A DNA stretch of 50,762 nt, taken from positions 1-50,762 of the IMG/VR virus record IMGVR_UViG_3300023104_000006, one strand, 5' to 3'. The position numbers were made by a program, and so were the translations under genes. Below the pieces are notes generated by a model. The model was not told the origin of the DNA and ran no database searches. It saw only the letters and a list, made by a program, of their open reading frames with translations. Positions 38,487-46,095 of the stretch are shown piece by piece. Origin of the DNA: a virus. The stretch's first letter is position 1; the number at the start of each line of letters is the position of its first letter.

Positions 38487-38672
38487 ATGAAAACGGAATA
38501 CAAGAACTTAACAACAGCAGTATTTTTATCTGCTTTATTAATTTATCTATTAGGGTCTTTTGCATCTGCTGACTTTAATATTCAGCACTGGAGTGAATTA
38601 GCAAGATGGGTTATAGCATGTATTATGCTATGTGTTATAGTTATTATAATTGGTGCAACAATCAATCCTTAA
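38487..38672 (+). CDS. Small two-helix membrane protein, 61 aa
   Basis: Hydrophobic segments at about residues 10-28 and 40-59, with a short acidic loop and a Lys/Glu N-terminus. No family is recognised. Early position is consistent with a host membrane effect. Confidence 0.6.
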   Translation: MKTEYKNLTTAVFLSALLIYLLGSFASADFNIQHWSELARWVIACIMLCVIVIIIGATINP

Positions 38673-38677
38673 AGAAC

Positions 38678-38818
38678 ATGCCCCGAACCCAACAACTAAA
38701 CACCATGTATGACAGGGCATTCGAATTAGGATGCTTACTGGATGGCGCAATCGGTTTTAAATACCTCGGCATCGCAGCCCGAATAAGCTGCTGGTTAATT
38801 GAAAATTCACATAGATAA
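38678..38818 (+). CDS. Hypothetical protein, 46 aa
   Basis: The start at ATG 38678 is set by AAAGAAC upstream; the longer frame inside the previous gene is not used. It is helical, with Cys and aromatic residues in the second half (GIAARISCWLIEN). No family is recognised. Confidence 0.5.
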   Translation: MPRTQQLNTMYDRAFELGCLLDGAIGFKYLGIAARISCWLIENSHR

Positions 38819-38825
38819 ATAGAAT

Positions 38826-39173
38826 ATGAAAACACAAATTAAAAAACTATCAAACACACCAAAGGCGTATCAATATACAGCCGAAGATGTATGCAAAATT
38901 ATGAACTTATTTATCGAAGCTAATTATGGCGAAAAGGCGGGTAAATTTGAAAGTAGTTTTATAAATATTTCAAGCGATGGCAATTTAGAGGTTAGTGGAT
39001 TTGCTAATCCTAAATTAAGCAGAGGTGTATTTGCGTTGCTATTTACACTTGACACAGAATGTGATGATAATATCATTTACACAAATCTTAGCAGGAATTT
39101 AAAAATTATCCTCCATGATAAAAAAACATGGAATGACGCTTATATAGAAGTTTACAAAGCTTTATACGCTTAA
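38826..39173 (+). CDS. Hypothetical protein, 115 aa
   Basis: A soluble, mixed protein with an N-terminal basic stretch (MKTQIKKLSNTPKAYQYTAEDV) and an end of helix-strand-helix. No family is recognised. It is in a dense rightward early gene run. Confidence 0.6.
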   Translation: MKTQIKKLSNTPKAYQYTAEDVCKIMNLFIEANYGEKAGKFESSFINISSDGNLEVSGFANPKLSRGVFALLFTLDTECDDNIIYTNLSRNLKIILHDKKTWNDAYIEVYKALYA

Positions 39174-39175
39174 CC

Positions 39176-39448
39176 ATGAACAACCAAACACAACAATACA
39201 TCGATTACATTAAAAACCACTTTGATATGGAAGAAAGGAAAAGGCAACTCGAGCCACTAAAAGTTGATCTGATTGACTTTAGCAATCGTAATCATCACGG
39301 ATACTTAATTAGTGATAGTGCAGAGCATCAGGACGTGAACAGCGGTATTAGGACGGCTATTATTGCCGTGACAATCCTTTTGTTAGTTGCCATCGCCTGG
39401 TATTACTCACCGGCTATTAATTATGTGCTTCAGGGGGGCCGGCCATGA
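39176..39448 (+). CDS. Single-pass membrane protein, 90 aa
   Basis: A charged helical soluble N-terminal half (residues 1-55) is followed by one membrane segment (about 57-77) and a short C-terminal tail. Type IV-like topology would place the N-terminal domain in the cytoplasm. The family is unknown. It overlaps the next gene by 4 bp. Confidence 0.6.
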   Translation: MNNQTQQYIDYIKNHFDMEERKRQLEPLKVDLIDFSNRNHHGYLISDSAEHQDVNSGIRTAIIAVTILLLVAIAWYYSPAINYVLQGGRP

Positions 39449-39714
39449 AAACTAAAAACTACCCTTGGGTACTAAGGTTAAGTATCTCAATTCGAAAAGA
39501 CTGGTTTTCTTATTGGTGGAAAACAAGAGGTTCAAATTACCTTGAAATGCAGATTTGGATTTTCAGAATAAATATCGGCATGCCGTGGTTGCCTTATGTA
39601 CTTGAAGGTAAAATTAGAGATTATGGTAGCCTTGATGATGCAAGACGGACTAATGATAGCTTCATTAAAAATGGGATAGGTGTATTGATAGGAAAATACC
39701 CTGACTCCCTATAA
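39445..39714 (+). CDS. Hypothetical basic, aromatic protein, 89 aa
   Basis: This Trp-rich (KDWFSYWWKTRG, PWLPYV) basic protein has no family match that I recognise. It is the last gene of this first early group; the following 161-bp gap carries a copy of the dispersed repeat. Confidence 0.55.
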   Translation: MKTKNYPWVLRLSISIRKDWFSYWWKTRGSNYLEMQIWIFRINIGMPWLPYVLEGKIRDYGSLDDARRTNDSFIKNGIGVLIGKYPDSL

Positions 39715-39727
39715 CCAAATCCACACC

Positions 39728-39749
39728 CATTATAACTTTTTATCATGAC
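39728..39749 (-). repeat. 22-bp dispersed element, copy C (inverted relative to copy A)
   Basis: On the minus strand it is identical over 22 bp to 10005-10026. In the rightward direction, a TATATTTA box lies 20 bp after it (39770-39777) and could be a -7 element for the next group. Confidence 0.75.
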
Positions 39750-39875
39750 AAACGCGGTGTATTTAGCCGTATATTTACAGTCAGAGTTAAGACGCTGCCA
39801 CGTCACATAATTAACTTAAAAACATTGGCCTTTGATGGCGGTTGGCAGACCGTTGTTGGGGGCTTTCTTATTTTT

Positions 39876-40154
39876 ATGGAAAGAGAAAATTTCACACTCG
39901 AAACAGAAGAGGCACAAGAAATCGTATCACGCGATCACCGCGGATATGAAGTAGTATCAGAAGAAACAACTGGCAATAGCCGTTGGAGTATCCACAGAAA
40001 GATTATTGTAAAAAGGATATCTGATGGTTTATTCTTTGAAAGTAATTACTCAGAGGGTGCTACTGAAATGCAAGATGAGGCACCTTATGAATATGGGGAT
40101 GCTGATTTTAACCAAGTGTTTCCAGTTGAAAAAACAGTAATAGTGTACGAATAA
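39876..40154 (+). CDS. Hypothetical protein, 92 aa
   Basis: Start ATG 39876 (MERENFTLETEE). The protein is acidic and beta-rich in its second half, no family recognised. Upstream, a 160-bp leader has GC-rich pairs (a CGGT/ACCG hairpin) and a T-rich stretch, suggesting a regulated leader. Early-middle position before the recombination genes. Confidence 0.6.
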   Translation: MERENFTLETEEAQEIVSRDHRGYEVVSEETTGNSRWSIHRKIIVKRISDGLFFESNYSEGATEMQDEAPYEYGDADFNQVFPVEKTVIVYE

Positions 40155-40159
40155 TTCAC

Positions 40160-40212
40160 AAGCCTTGCTTTAAGTGGATTAGTTGACGCTGCCGCTTATT
40201 GTGAGGCTTTTA
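40160..40212 (+). terminator. Terminator-like nested hairpin
   Basis: AAGCCT (40160-40165) pairs with AGGCTT (40204-40209), and inside it AAGTGG (40172-40177) with CCGCTT (40192-40197); TTTTAA follows. It could be a leader or partial stop between two small genes. Confidence 0.4.
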
Positions 40213-40224
40213 ACGTAGGAAAAT

Positions 40225-40428
40225 ATGATAACACAACAGCAAGCAGAAAACATGGTTCATGAATCTTTATTGACTGATTATACCGAACAAGAAATTAAAC
40301 AAATGCCATATAGGGTCACAGTAAACAACTACGAGGTTATAGTAACTGGCGATACTTCCACAGGTAAACGTTGGACTGATAGGTATAAGATAGAAATGAT
40401 GCCTCAGCTAATATTAATAGGCCACTAA
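40225..40428 (+). CDS. Hypothetical protein, 67 aa
   Basis: Begins MITQQQAENMVHESLLTDYTEQEIKQ, with an N-terminal helix and a beta C-terminal half. No family is recognised. It lies just before the DNA recombination genes. Confidence 0.55.
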   Translation: MITQQQAENMVHESLLTDYTEQEIKQMPYRVTVNNYEVIVTGDTSTGKRWTDRYKIEMMPQLILIGH

Positions 40429-40475
40429 AGCCCGCTTTGTCGCCTAACCCACACAAAAATTAACTTAAAATAGAT

Positions 40476-41150
40476 ATGTCAAACACAACAGTTGCCACTA
40501 CCAAAGACAAGCCAGCAACCATTCAGGCACTATATAAAAATCCTGAATTACAACTTGACCGCGATAAATTAATCACATTCCTTAATCAAGATCCACCAGT
40601 TGCATGGGTAAAAGAACACCCTTATATAAAAGGTCATAAGTACTTACCTATAGAAAAGGTTGAGTTTATGTTAAAGCGTTTCTTCAAGGACTATAAAATT
40701 AAAGTCAAAGACTACAAGCAAGTTCTAAACGCCATTACATGTAGCGTTCGTGTAAAGTACCGTGACCCTGTAACTGAAAAAATGACTTGGCACGATGGGG
40801 TAGGGGGATGTGAACTGCAGACTGTAAAAGATAGCGGTAACTTAAAATTAGATGCCAGTAACATAAGCAAAGGAGCTGTTCCAATGGCTTTAGGTATCGC
40901 TAAGACAATTGCAGTTAAAGATGCATGCGATCACATCGGAAATATCTTTGGTGCCAATCTTAACCGTAAGGATGTACTTCCGGTTAAAGCAGATGATAAC
41001 CTTAACGCTATTGTTGAAACTAAAGAGCATCAGCGTATGGTAAAACTTATTGCCGCCGCAAAAGACAGGCAAACTCTTGAATCATTACGTGACCATTTAA
41101 CAGAATTATTAACACCAATATTTGAGAAAAGATGGAACGAATTAAGTTAA
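40476..41150 (+). CDS. Rad52/Sak-like single-strand annealing protein
   Basis: 224 aa. The central part has FMLKRFFKDYKIKVKDYKQV, then LNAITCSVRVKYRDPVTEKM and a DGVGGCELQ segment, and finally AVKDACDHIGNIFGANLNRKD: the pattern of the phage Rad52-like (Sak-type) annealing proteins. These bind ssDNA and pair homologous strands in phage recombination and replication. It partners an adjacent exonuclease (19-bp overlap) and an SSB-like protein. Family assignment by pattern, not by alignment. Confidence 0.72.
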   Translation: MSNTTVATTKDKPATIQALYKNPELQLDRDKLITFLNQDPPVAWVKEHPYIKGHKYLPIEKVEFMLKRFFKDYKIKVKDYKQVLNAITCSVRVKYRDPVTEKMTWHDGVGGCELQTVKDSGNLKLDASNISKGAVPMALGIAKTIAVKDACDHIGNIFGANLNRKDVLPVKADDNLNAIVETKEHQRMVKLIAAAKDRQTLESLRDHLTELLTPIFEKRWNELS

Positions 41151-42013
41151 CACCTCAAGAAATTGCAGCGCGGTTTAAAATTCGATGTTCGGCCATTCTT
41201 GATATTTGCGCTGGTGAAATTGGATTGACTGAAAAGCAACAGTTAAAATATGATACCCTTATTCAGCGAGCAAAAGATTTCAAGAATGGTGTCGCGAAGG
41301 TTAAAGACCTTACTGATATAATGAAATCGGAACTTTCTGAACTGCAATTCAAGAAAGATAATCCCGAATTGCCGGAGGGTGCGAAAACTTATTGCAAAAA
41401 ATGGCTTAAAGAGTTTTTATACAAACGCCGCGCTGAAATTAAAAGCAAGTATCTTGATAAAGGCAACCAGTGTGAGGAAGATGGTTTTACGCTTATGTGC
41501 CTGGAACTTAATTTAGGTATGGTTTATAAGAATACTGAATATTTTGAAAACGAATATATTTGTGGCACGCCAGATTTATTTGTACGCAAGATTGTCTACG
41601 ACAATAAATGTTCTTATTCACTCGATACATTTCCAATGTTCGAAACTGAAAATCCTAAGCCTGAATATGAGTGGCAATTAAACGGATATGCGGAACTTTT
41701 AAAGACTGATGATGCAGTATTAGCGTACACTTTAATTGATGCGCCTAATGATATTATATCGCGCGAGGTTAAGTGGTTAATAGACCCGAATGATATTTAC
41801 AATAAGCTTTGTGATCTTATTTACACAAAAGACAATTTTGTCAAAGCTGTTTCAGAATATTGCCCGGATTCAACCGCCGATCACTTCATTGAAATTCCGC
41901 AAGAAGAAAGAATTGTAAAGTTTGAATTTAAAAAAGACCAGTCTAAAATTAACAAAGTAAACGAACGTGTGCCAATGTGCCGCGAATATATTATTTCACT
42001 TTTAACTAAATAA
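41132..42013 (+). CDS. YqaJ/lambda-exonuclease-like PD-(D/E)xK nuclease
   Basis: 293 aa. Catalytic motifs: an acidic CEEDGF (about 114-118), GTPDLF (Asp148), VYDNKC (Asp157, Lys159) and EWQLNGYAELL (Gln181). Together they form the YqaJ/lambda-exo fold, a 5'-3' double-strand exonuclease that makes single-stranded tails for the annealing protein encoded just before it. The overlap with that gene is 19 bp. Confidence 0.83.
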   Translation: MERIKLTPQEIAARFKIRCSAILDICAGEIGLTEKQQLKYDTLIQRAKDFKNGVAKVKDLTDIMKSELSELQFKKDNPELPEGAKTYCKKWLKEFLYKRRAEIKSKYLDKGNQCEEDGFTLMCLELNLGMVYKNTEYFENEYICGTPDLFVRKIVYDNKCSYSLDTFPMFETENPKPEYEWQLNGYAELLKTDDAVLAYTLIDAPNDIISREVKWLIDPNDIYNKLCDLIYTKDNFVKAVSEYCPDSTADHFIEIPQEERIVKFEFKKDQSKINKVNERVPMCREYIISLLTK

Positions 42014-42015
42014 CA

Positions 42016-42312
42016 ATGGGAAAACCACTACAGGGGAGCATAGACTTCACCGTTTTAATGGACGCTGCAAAAGCAGCTCACACCGCTTTTAGCAGGTCTG
42101 AAAAGAATCAACATGTTTACGGTAATGTAACATTGTGGTTTAATGATGAACCGGATAAATTCGGCAATACTGTTTCAATTCAGCTTAATCCTAAAAAAGA
42201 TACTCAGGATAAAAAATTATACTTTGGTAACTTTAAGGGTGATATTGAAAAGCAAAAAACAGGGGATGCAAATGTAACTCAACTACCTGATGACTCAGAT
42301 TTGCCATTTTAA
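42016..42312 (+). CDS. Candidate single-stranded DNA-binding protein
   Basis: 98 aa, beta-rich (HVYGNVTLWFNDEPDKFGN, SIQLNPKK) and ending in an acidic tail LPDDSDLPF, close to the DDDIPF tip by which SSB proteins contact partner proteins. The gene lies immediately after the exonuclease. The OB fold itself is not obvious from sequence, so the call is based on tail and position. Confidence 0.62.
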   Translation: MGKPLQGSIDFTVLMDAAKAAHTAFSRSEKNQHVYGNVTLWFNDEPDKFGNTVSIQLNPKKDTQDKKLYFGNFKGDIEKQKTGDANVTQLPDDSDLPF

Positions 42313-42403
42313 TCATGAGGTTTGGACTGTAAGTGACTCCTGCCCTCACACATGGGACTTCAGGATTCACGGTCAAGACTGCCCGTATTGCAAACAAAAT
42401 TAA
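42290..42403 (+). CDS. Small Zn-ribbon-like protein, 37 aa, overlapping the SSB-like gene
   Basis: ATG 42290 to TAA 42401-42403 in a different frame from the SSB-like gene, overlapping its last 23 bp. It has CPHTW...GQDCPYC, a Cys-pair pattern of short zinc ribbons found in many phage proteins. A downstream GC-rich hairpin (42409-42431) separates it from the next gene. Confidence 0.55.
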   Translation: MTQICHFNHEVWTVSDSCPHTWDFRIHGQDCPYCKQN

Positions 42404-42445
42404 TAACTCCCCCGGCTGATTGGGCTGGGGGTAAAAAGGAAAGAA

Positions 42446-42811
42446 ATGGAACAGAAACCCATAAGAATACAAAGAAAGCGAACTAAAGGATGGAAAATGC
42501 CCGAAAATACAGTTTCGGTAACAAGGCCTGGCAAATATGGAAACCCGTTTAAAGTGGGTAGATATTACAAAGTTTTCGCGAATGGATGGTTTTCTCCATG
42601 CCATCCTAAAAGCATAGAAGAGGCTTTGATTGATCCAAGTTATACTTTAATTAATTCAAATGAAGATGCGGTAATAATGTATAAAAAATATCTATCTGTT
42701 TTAGAAACCAAACCTGATTTTAGTGAATTAAGAGGTAAGAATTTGGCATGTTTTTGCGCTCTTCAAAACGCGTGCCATGCTGACGTGCTATTGGAGGTGG
42801 CTAATTCATGA
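42446..42811 (+). CDS. DUF4326-like protein, 121 aa
   Basis: The motifs RIQRKRTKGWKMPENTVSV, RPGKYGNPFKVG and the C-terminal LRGKNLACFCALQNACHADVL are those of the small DUF4326 family widespread in phages. Function is unknown; it has conserved Cys and His that could bind metal. It overlaps the next gene by 4 bp. Confidence 0.85.
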   Translation: MEQKPIRIQRKRTKGWKMPENTVSVTRPGKYGNPFKVGRYYKVFANGWFSPCHPKSIEEALIDPSYTLINSNEDAVIMYKKYLSVLETKPDFSELRGKNLACFCALQNACHADVLLEVANS

Positions 42812-42957
42812 CCACTCTACACACCCTAACCCGCGAATACATCGCCGCCGTTAAAGCGTTCGATAAGTCGGCAACACGTGACCGACGAGCCAAGATGCTC
42901 ATGTGCCTGGCTAAACTGGAGAAAGAATTGGATAAGGAGGGGAAAGATGGTAAGTGA
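42808..42957 (+). CDS. Small helical protein, 49 aa
   Basis: ATG 42808 overlaps the preceding stop (ATGA) and the TGA at 42955-42957 overlaps the methyltransferase start region by 11 bp. It is basic, helical and coiled-coil-like (CLAKLEKELDKEGK). The family is not recognised. Confidence 0.6.
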   Translation: MTTLHTLTREYIAAVKAFDKSATRDRRAKMLMCLAKLEKELDKEGKDGK

Positions 42958-43633
42958 GGTAACGAACGAGGACAACATGGCCATGATGAGCCGGTATCCT
43001 AATAAGTTTTTTGACTTGGCAATAGTTGATCCGCCTTATGGCATCGACTTTGGAAAGTTCAATCGCACCAACACTGACTCAACAGGCGTTAAAGTAAAAG
43101 CCAATAAATACAAACAGGCTGATTGGGATACCGGAATTCCCAATCAGGAGTATTTTGATGAGTTAATGAGAGTAAGTAAAAACCAAGTTATATGGGGTGG
43201 TAATTATTTTCCTTTACCGCCAACACAATGCTTCATATTTTGGTATAAACAAAATCCAGTTGCTAACTTTAGCGATGGTGAGTTAGCATGGACTTCATTT
43301 AAGAAACCGGCGTTATGTTTTGATTATCGATACTATGGCAATTTAAGTGGCAATACTTCAGCAGAGGCAAAACATCACCCTACACAGAAGCCAATTGCTT
43401 TATATGATTTCGTGTTAAAGAAGCTTGGAAAGCCAGGACAATCAATACTTGACACCCACCTCGGCTCAGGTTCATCACGTATAGCCGCCTATGATTTAGG
43501 ATTTGATTTTTATGGATGTGAGCTTGACCCGGATTATTACAACGCCCAAGAAAAACGTTTCGCCACCCACATAGCTCAACAAAAACTATTCGCACCACAA
43601 CAACAGATATGCACACAAACCAGCCTACTGTAG
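42947..43633 (+). CDS. DNA methyltransferase, beta-type (N6-adenine or N4-cytosine)
   Basis: 228 aa. DPPYGID (motif IV) is near the N-terminus, and SAM-binding LDTHLGSGSS plus GCELDPDYY (motif I region) are near the C-terminus: the order of the beta class. DPPY favours N6-adenine, though N4-cytosine is possible. I chose ATG 42947 (an upstream frame extension is weak). It probably protects phage DNA from host nucleases. No cognate restriction enzyme is near. Confidence 0.88.
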   Translation: MVSEVTNEDNMAMMSRYPNKFFDLAIVDPPYGIDFGKFNRTNTDSTGVKVKANKYKQADWDTGIPNQEYFDELMRVSKNQVIWGGNYFPLPPTQCFIFWYKQNPVANFSDGELAWTSFKKPALCFDYRYYGNLSGNTSAEAKHHPTQKPIALYDFVLKKLGKPGQSILDTHLGSGSSRIAAYDLGFDFYGCELDPDYYNAQEKRFATHIAQQKLFAPQQQICTQTSLL

Positions 43634-43776
43634 ATTTTTTAACCCGCGACCTCACCCTCCAACAGGCCAAAGAGAAACGCCTGCAGGAAGAACTAACCGA
43701 ATGCCAAAACACCATCGCCAGCCACCAGGCGGTTATTAAATTGATTGAAGAAAATGAGCTATCAACTAATAAATAA
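43609..43776 (+). CDS. Small coiled-coil protein, 55 aa
   Basis: ATG 43609 (25 bp inside the methyltransferase gene) to TAA 43774-43776. A helical, charged coiled coil (TLQQAKEKRLQEELTECQNT) is the whole protein. No family is recognised. Confidence 0.6.
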   Translation: MHTNQPTVDFLTRDLTLQQAKEKRLQEELTECQNTIASHQAVIKLIEENELSTNK

Positions 43777-43999
43777 TCCATACCTGGATAGACCGGCGAA
43801 GCCAAATATAATATATAAGAAAGCGAATAGATTACCAAGGGCTAAGCAAGCAATACCAGAACTTATTGAATGGCCTAAATGCCCACAGGCATACATGAAT
43901 GTTAACAACTTCAAAGACATGCCTTTATCAAATCCTGATTATGAATGCGATAAGCCTGATTGCTTGTATTGCTATTGCATGCGTGAAGGTGTAAAATAA
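43754..43999 (+). CDS. Cys-rich hypothetical protein, 81 aa
   Basis: Start at ATG 43754 (MSYQLINNPYLDRP), overlapping the previous gene by 23 bp. The C-terminus has CDKPDCLYCYC, a compact Cys cluster of possible metal binding; the rest is basic and Pro-rich. No family is recognised. It is followed by a terminator. Confidence 0.6.
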   Translation: MSYQLINNPYLDRPAKPNIIYKKANRLPRAKQAIPELIEWPKCPQAYMNVNNFKDMPLSNPDYECDKPDCLYCYCMREGVK

Positions 44000-44006
44000 T
44001 TTCCAC

Positions 44007-44034
44007 AAGCCGGTTGAAATATATCGGCTTTTTT
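44007..44034 (+). terminator. Intrinsic terminator
   Basis: The stem AAGCCG / CGGCTT (44007-44030) is followed by T residues. The -33 element of the next promoter begins 4 bp after the T-run. Confidence 0.75.
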
Positions 44035-44037
44035 GTA

Positions 44038-44068
44038 TTGTTTATTAACTTTAATATATGTATATTTG
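44038..44068 (+). promoter_or_regulatory. Consensus promoter fused to the HTH start codon
   Basis: TTG (44038-44040), exactly 20 bp, TATATTTG (44061-44068), then AAT and ATG 44072. A perfect promoter whose transcript would start at about the ATG. Confidence 0.85.
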
Positions 44069-44071
44069 AAT

Positions 44072-44239
44072 ATGGAAGGTAAAAACCTTAAATTAATCCT
44101 TAAAGAACGTGGTGTAAAGCAAACATGGGTTGCTGATAAACTAAAAGTTAACAAAGCCCAGGTAAACCAATGGGTTAACGGTGTATATCCTATACCGGAT
44201 AAATACAAGATTGAGCTTAAAACTTTATTAAGCGTTTAA
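44072..44239 (+). CDS. Cro/CI-type helix-turn-helix protein, 55 aa
   Basis: A full compact HTH: LKLILKERGVKQTWVADKLKVNKAQVNQWVNG, with helix 2-3 at GVKQTWVADKL and KAQVNQWVNG, then a short PIPDKYK end. The start at 44072 is set by the promoter 3 bp upstream; a longer frame is unlikely. As first gene of the replication unit it probably regulates this promoter or the early region. Confidence 0.8.
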   Translation: MEGKNLKLILKERGVKQTWVADKLKVNKAQVNQWVNGVYPIPDKYKIELKTLLSV

Positions 44240-44274
44240 TCTTATTGCTAATAACTTTTAACAAAAGTAAATAA

Positions 44275-44637
44275 ATGGGAGAATTACTTAACGAAAGACT
44301 AAAGAAATATAACCGTTTTGCATTTGAACTTACGAATTGGAATCAGGCACCGGACTGTGCTGGTGTCTATTTTATAGTAGATGAATTAGACGACCAATGT
44401 TTGATTCAGTATATAGGAAGTAGCAAGTGCTTAATTGATAGAATTAGAAATCATGAAATTATCAGGTCAATTAAAAAGAAAGGACATTTTTACTTTACTA
44501 AGATATATATCGTGCCAATGAACCTAAAAGACTACCGACCTGCTGAGGCTTTTTTCATTCAAGAATTTAAACCATCACTTAATAAAAACAAACCAGATTA
44601 TCATTCTTGTTTAAGAAGGGAACATGAAAATGTCTAA
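44275..44637 (+). CDS. GIY-YIG nuclease domain protein
   Basis: 120 aa with the GIY-YIG order: GVYFIVD (30-36), QYIGSSKCLIDRIRNHE (45-61, Arg in the conserved helix) and Glu91 of AEAFFIQEFKPSLN with Asn103. Such domains occur in homing endonucleases and in phage DNA repair enzymes. It has no added DNA-binding domain. It overlaps the next gene by 14 bp. Confidence 0.85.
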   Translation: MGELLNERLKKYNRFAFELTNWNQAPDCAGVYFIVDELDDQCLIQYIGSSKCLIDRIRNHEIIRSIKKKGHFYFTKIYIVPMNLKDYRPAEAFFIQEFKPSLNKNKPDYHSCLRREHENV

Positions 44638-45100
44638 AGATACTTTTTACTTCAGCCATGACTACAATGCTAGACACGATCCTAAAATAAAAAAACTGAT
44701 TATAAAGCACAGTTTTGCTGGTTTGGGTATGTATTGGTACATAATTGAAATGCTTTATGAGCAGAACGGTTATTTGCTTATATCAGATTGCGAAGGCATT
44801 GCATACGATATGCGAACGAAATGCGACCGCATAATGAGCGTAATAAATGATTTCGGATTATTTAAAAAAGATGATGAGAAATTTTGGTCTGAGAGTGTGC
44901 TTAGACGTTTAGACTTACGGAAAGAGAAATCCGAAAAGGCATCAAAATCAGCACGTTACAGATGGAATAATGCGAACGCACAGCAATCGCAATCCGGTGG
45001 CAATGCTATAAAGGAAAATAAAATAAATAATAAGCCTAAAACCGCTGCTCCTAACGGGCAGCTATCGGATAGGAAGAACAACCTTAACCCCCACTTTTAG
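44624..45100 (+). CDS. DUF4373 (Lin1244/Lin1753-type) replication-associated protein
   Basis: 158 aa. FYFSHDYNARHDPKIKKLI, GLGMYWYIIEMLYEQNGYL and the C-terminal KSARYRWNN are the hallmarks of DUF4373/DnaD-like N-terminal domains common in Bacteroidota phage replication loci. The end is disordered, rich in Asn/Gln/Lys. It precedes the helicase gene and probably helps load it. Start could be 44624 or 44630. Confidence 0.85.
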   Translation: MKMSKDTFYFSHDYNARHDPKIKKLIIKHSFAGLGMYWYIIEMLYEQNGYLLISDCEGIAYDMRTKCDRIMSVINDFGLFKKDDEKFWSESVLRRLDLRKEKSEKASKSARYRWNNANAQQSQSGGNAIKENKINNKPKTAAPNGQLSDRKNNLNPHF

Positions 45101-45102
45101 CC

Positions 45103-46095
45103 ATGCCAATCAAAAACATAATGGATTATCTCCCCGAAATTGAAAAACTACGAAACGAGGGATTAACCAGGGGATTTAACACCGGCTTTAAATGCTTAGA
45201 TGAACTTTACAGCATAAAATTAGGATCGTACACTACTGTATTAGCAGAGCCAGGTCACGGAAAGTCAGAATTTATACTGGAGGTATGTTTAAATCAGGCA
45301 ATTAAATTCAATCACGTCAGCCTTATTTGCTCACCTGAAACAGGCAATCCAGAGCAGATAGTTGCTGAGTTGATACATAAGTACACAGGTAAAAGCATGT
45401 TACTTTCTGACTACAACCCAATACCGGAAAAAGAGTTTTATATAGCACTGGAATGGCTTAACCAGTTCTTTGTAATACCGACCGACACAAAAGGTTATTC
45501 GATTGAAGAATTATTCCAGTATGCCGATGATTGGCAAAAGGAAAATGAGAGAAAAATACATATCATAGTTGGTGAGCCTTACAACGAATTAGAACATGAT
45601 ATGCGTAAATTCGGAACACGTCAAGATCTTTATATTGAGTGGTTATACTCATGGTTTAGACGTGAATGCCGTAGAACTAATCGCCACTTCTTTTTAAGCA
45701 TACACCCTACAAGCCAGCAAGCAATAACTGAAAAGGGGTTTACTTACTACCCTAAACCATTACCTAGGCAAGCGGCAGGTGGTCAAGCAGCATTTCGTAA
45801 ATCAATGACATGGATTACCCTTTGGAGGCCACCTTCACAATTAGCTGATAGTTCGGGTTGGCAGTATAGAGAAAACGAATTGCACGTGTTCATTGATAAA
45901 GCTAAACCTAAAGGCGTTTCATTTAAGGGCATGTGTAAATTATATTTTGACTGGAAGCGTAACAGGTACTATGAAGAAATAGACGGTAAGCCCTTTTACG
46001 GATTTGAACACGAAAGTTTAAATATACCTCCTGAAACAAAAGATTTTACTATGCCTTTAAGCAGCAATTTTGACGATGAAGAACCTCCTTTTTAA
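45103..46095 (+). CDS. DnaB/Twinkle-like replicative helicase
   Basis: 330 aa. Walker A AEPGHGKS (48-55), Walker B-type IIVGEPYNEL (154-163) and FLSIHPTSQ later are the RecA-like helicase signature; the GEPYNE in place of a DPWNE-type segment is close to phage Twinkle-like helicases. There is no primase domain. The last residues NFDDEEPPF resemble an SSB-like acidic tip. It should unwind the phage fork, with the preceding DUF4373 protein as likely loader. Confidence 0.85.
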   Translation: MPIKNIMDYLPEIEKLRNEGLTRGFNTGFKCLDELYSIKLGSYTTVLAEPGHGKSEFILEVCLNQAIKFNHVSLICSPETGNPEQIVAELIHKYTGKSMLLSDYNPIPEKEFYIALEWLNQFFVIPTDTKGYSIEELFQYADDWQKENERKIHIIVGEPYNELEHDMRKFGTRQDLYIEWLYSWFRRECRRTNRHFFLSIHPTSQQAITEKGFTYYPKPLPRQAAGGQAAFRKSMTWITLWRPPSQLADSSGWQYRENELHVFIDKAKPKGVSFKGMCKLYFDWKRNRYYEEIDGKPFYGFEHESLNIPPETKDFTMPLSSNFDDEEPPF

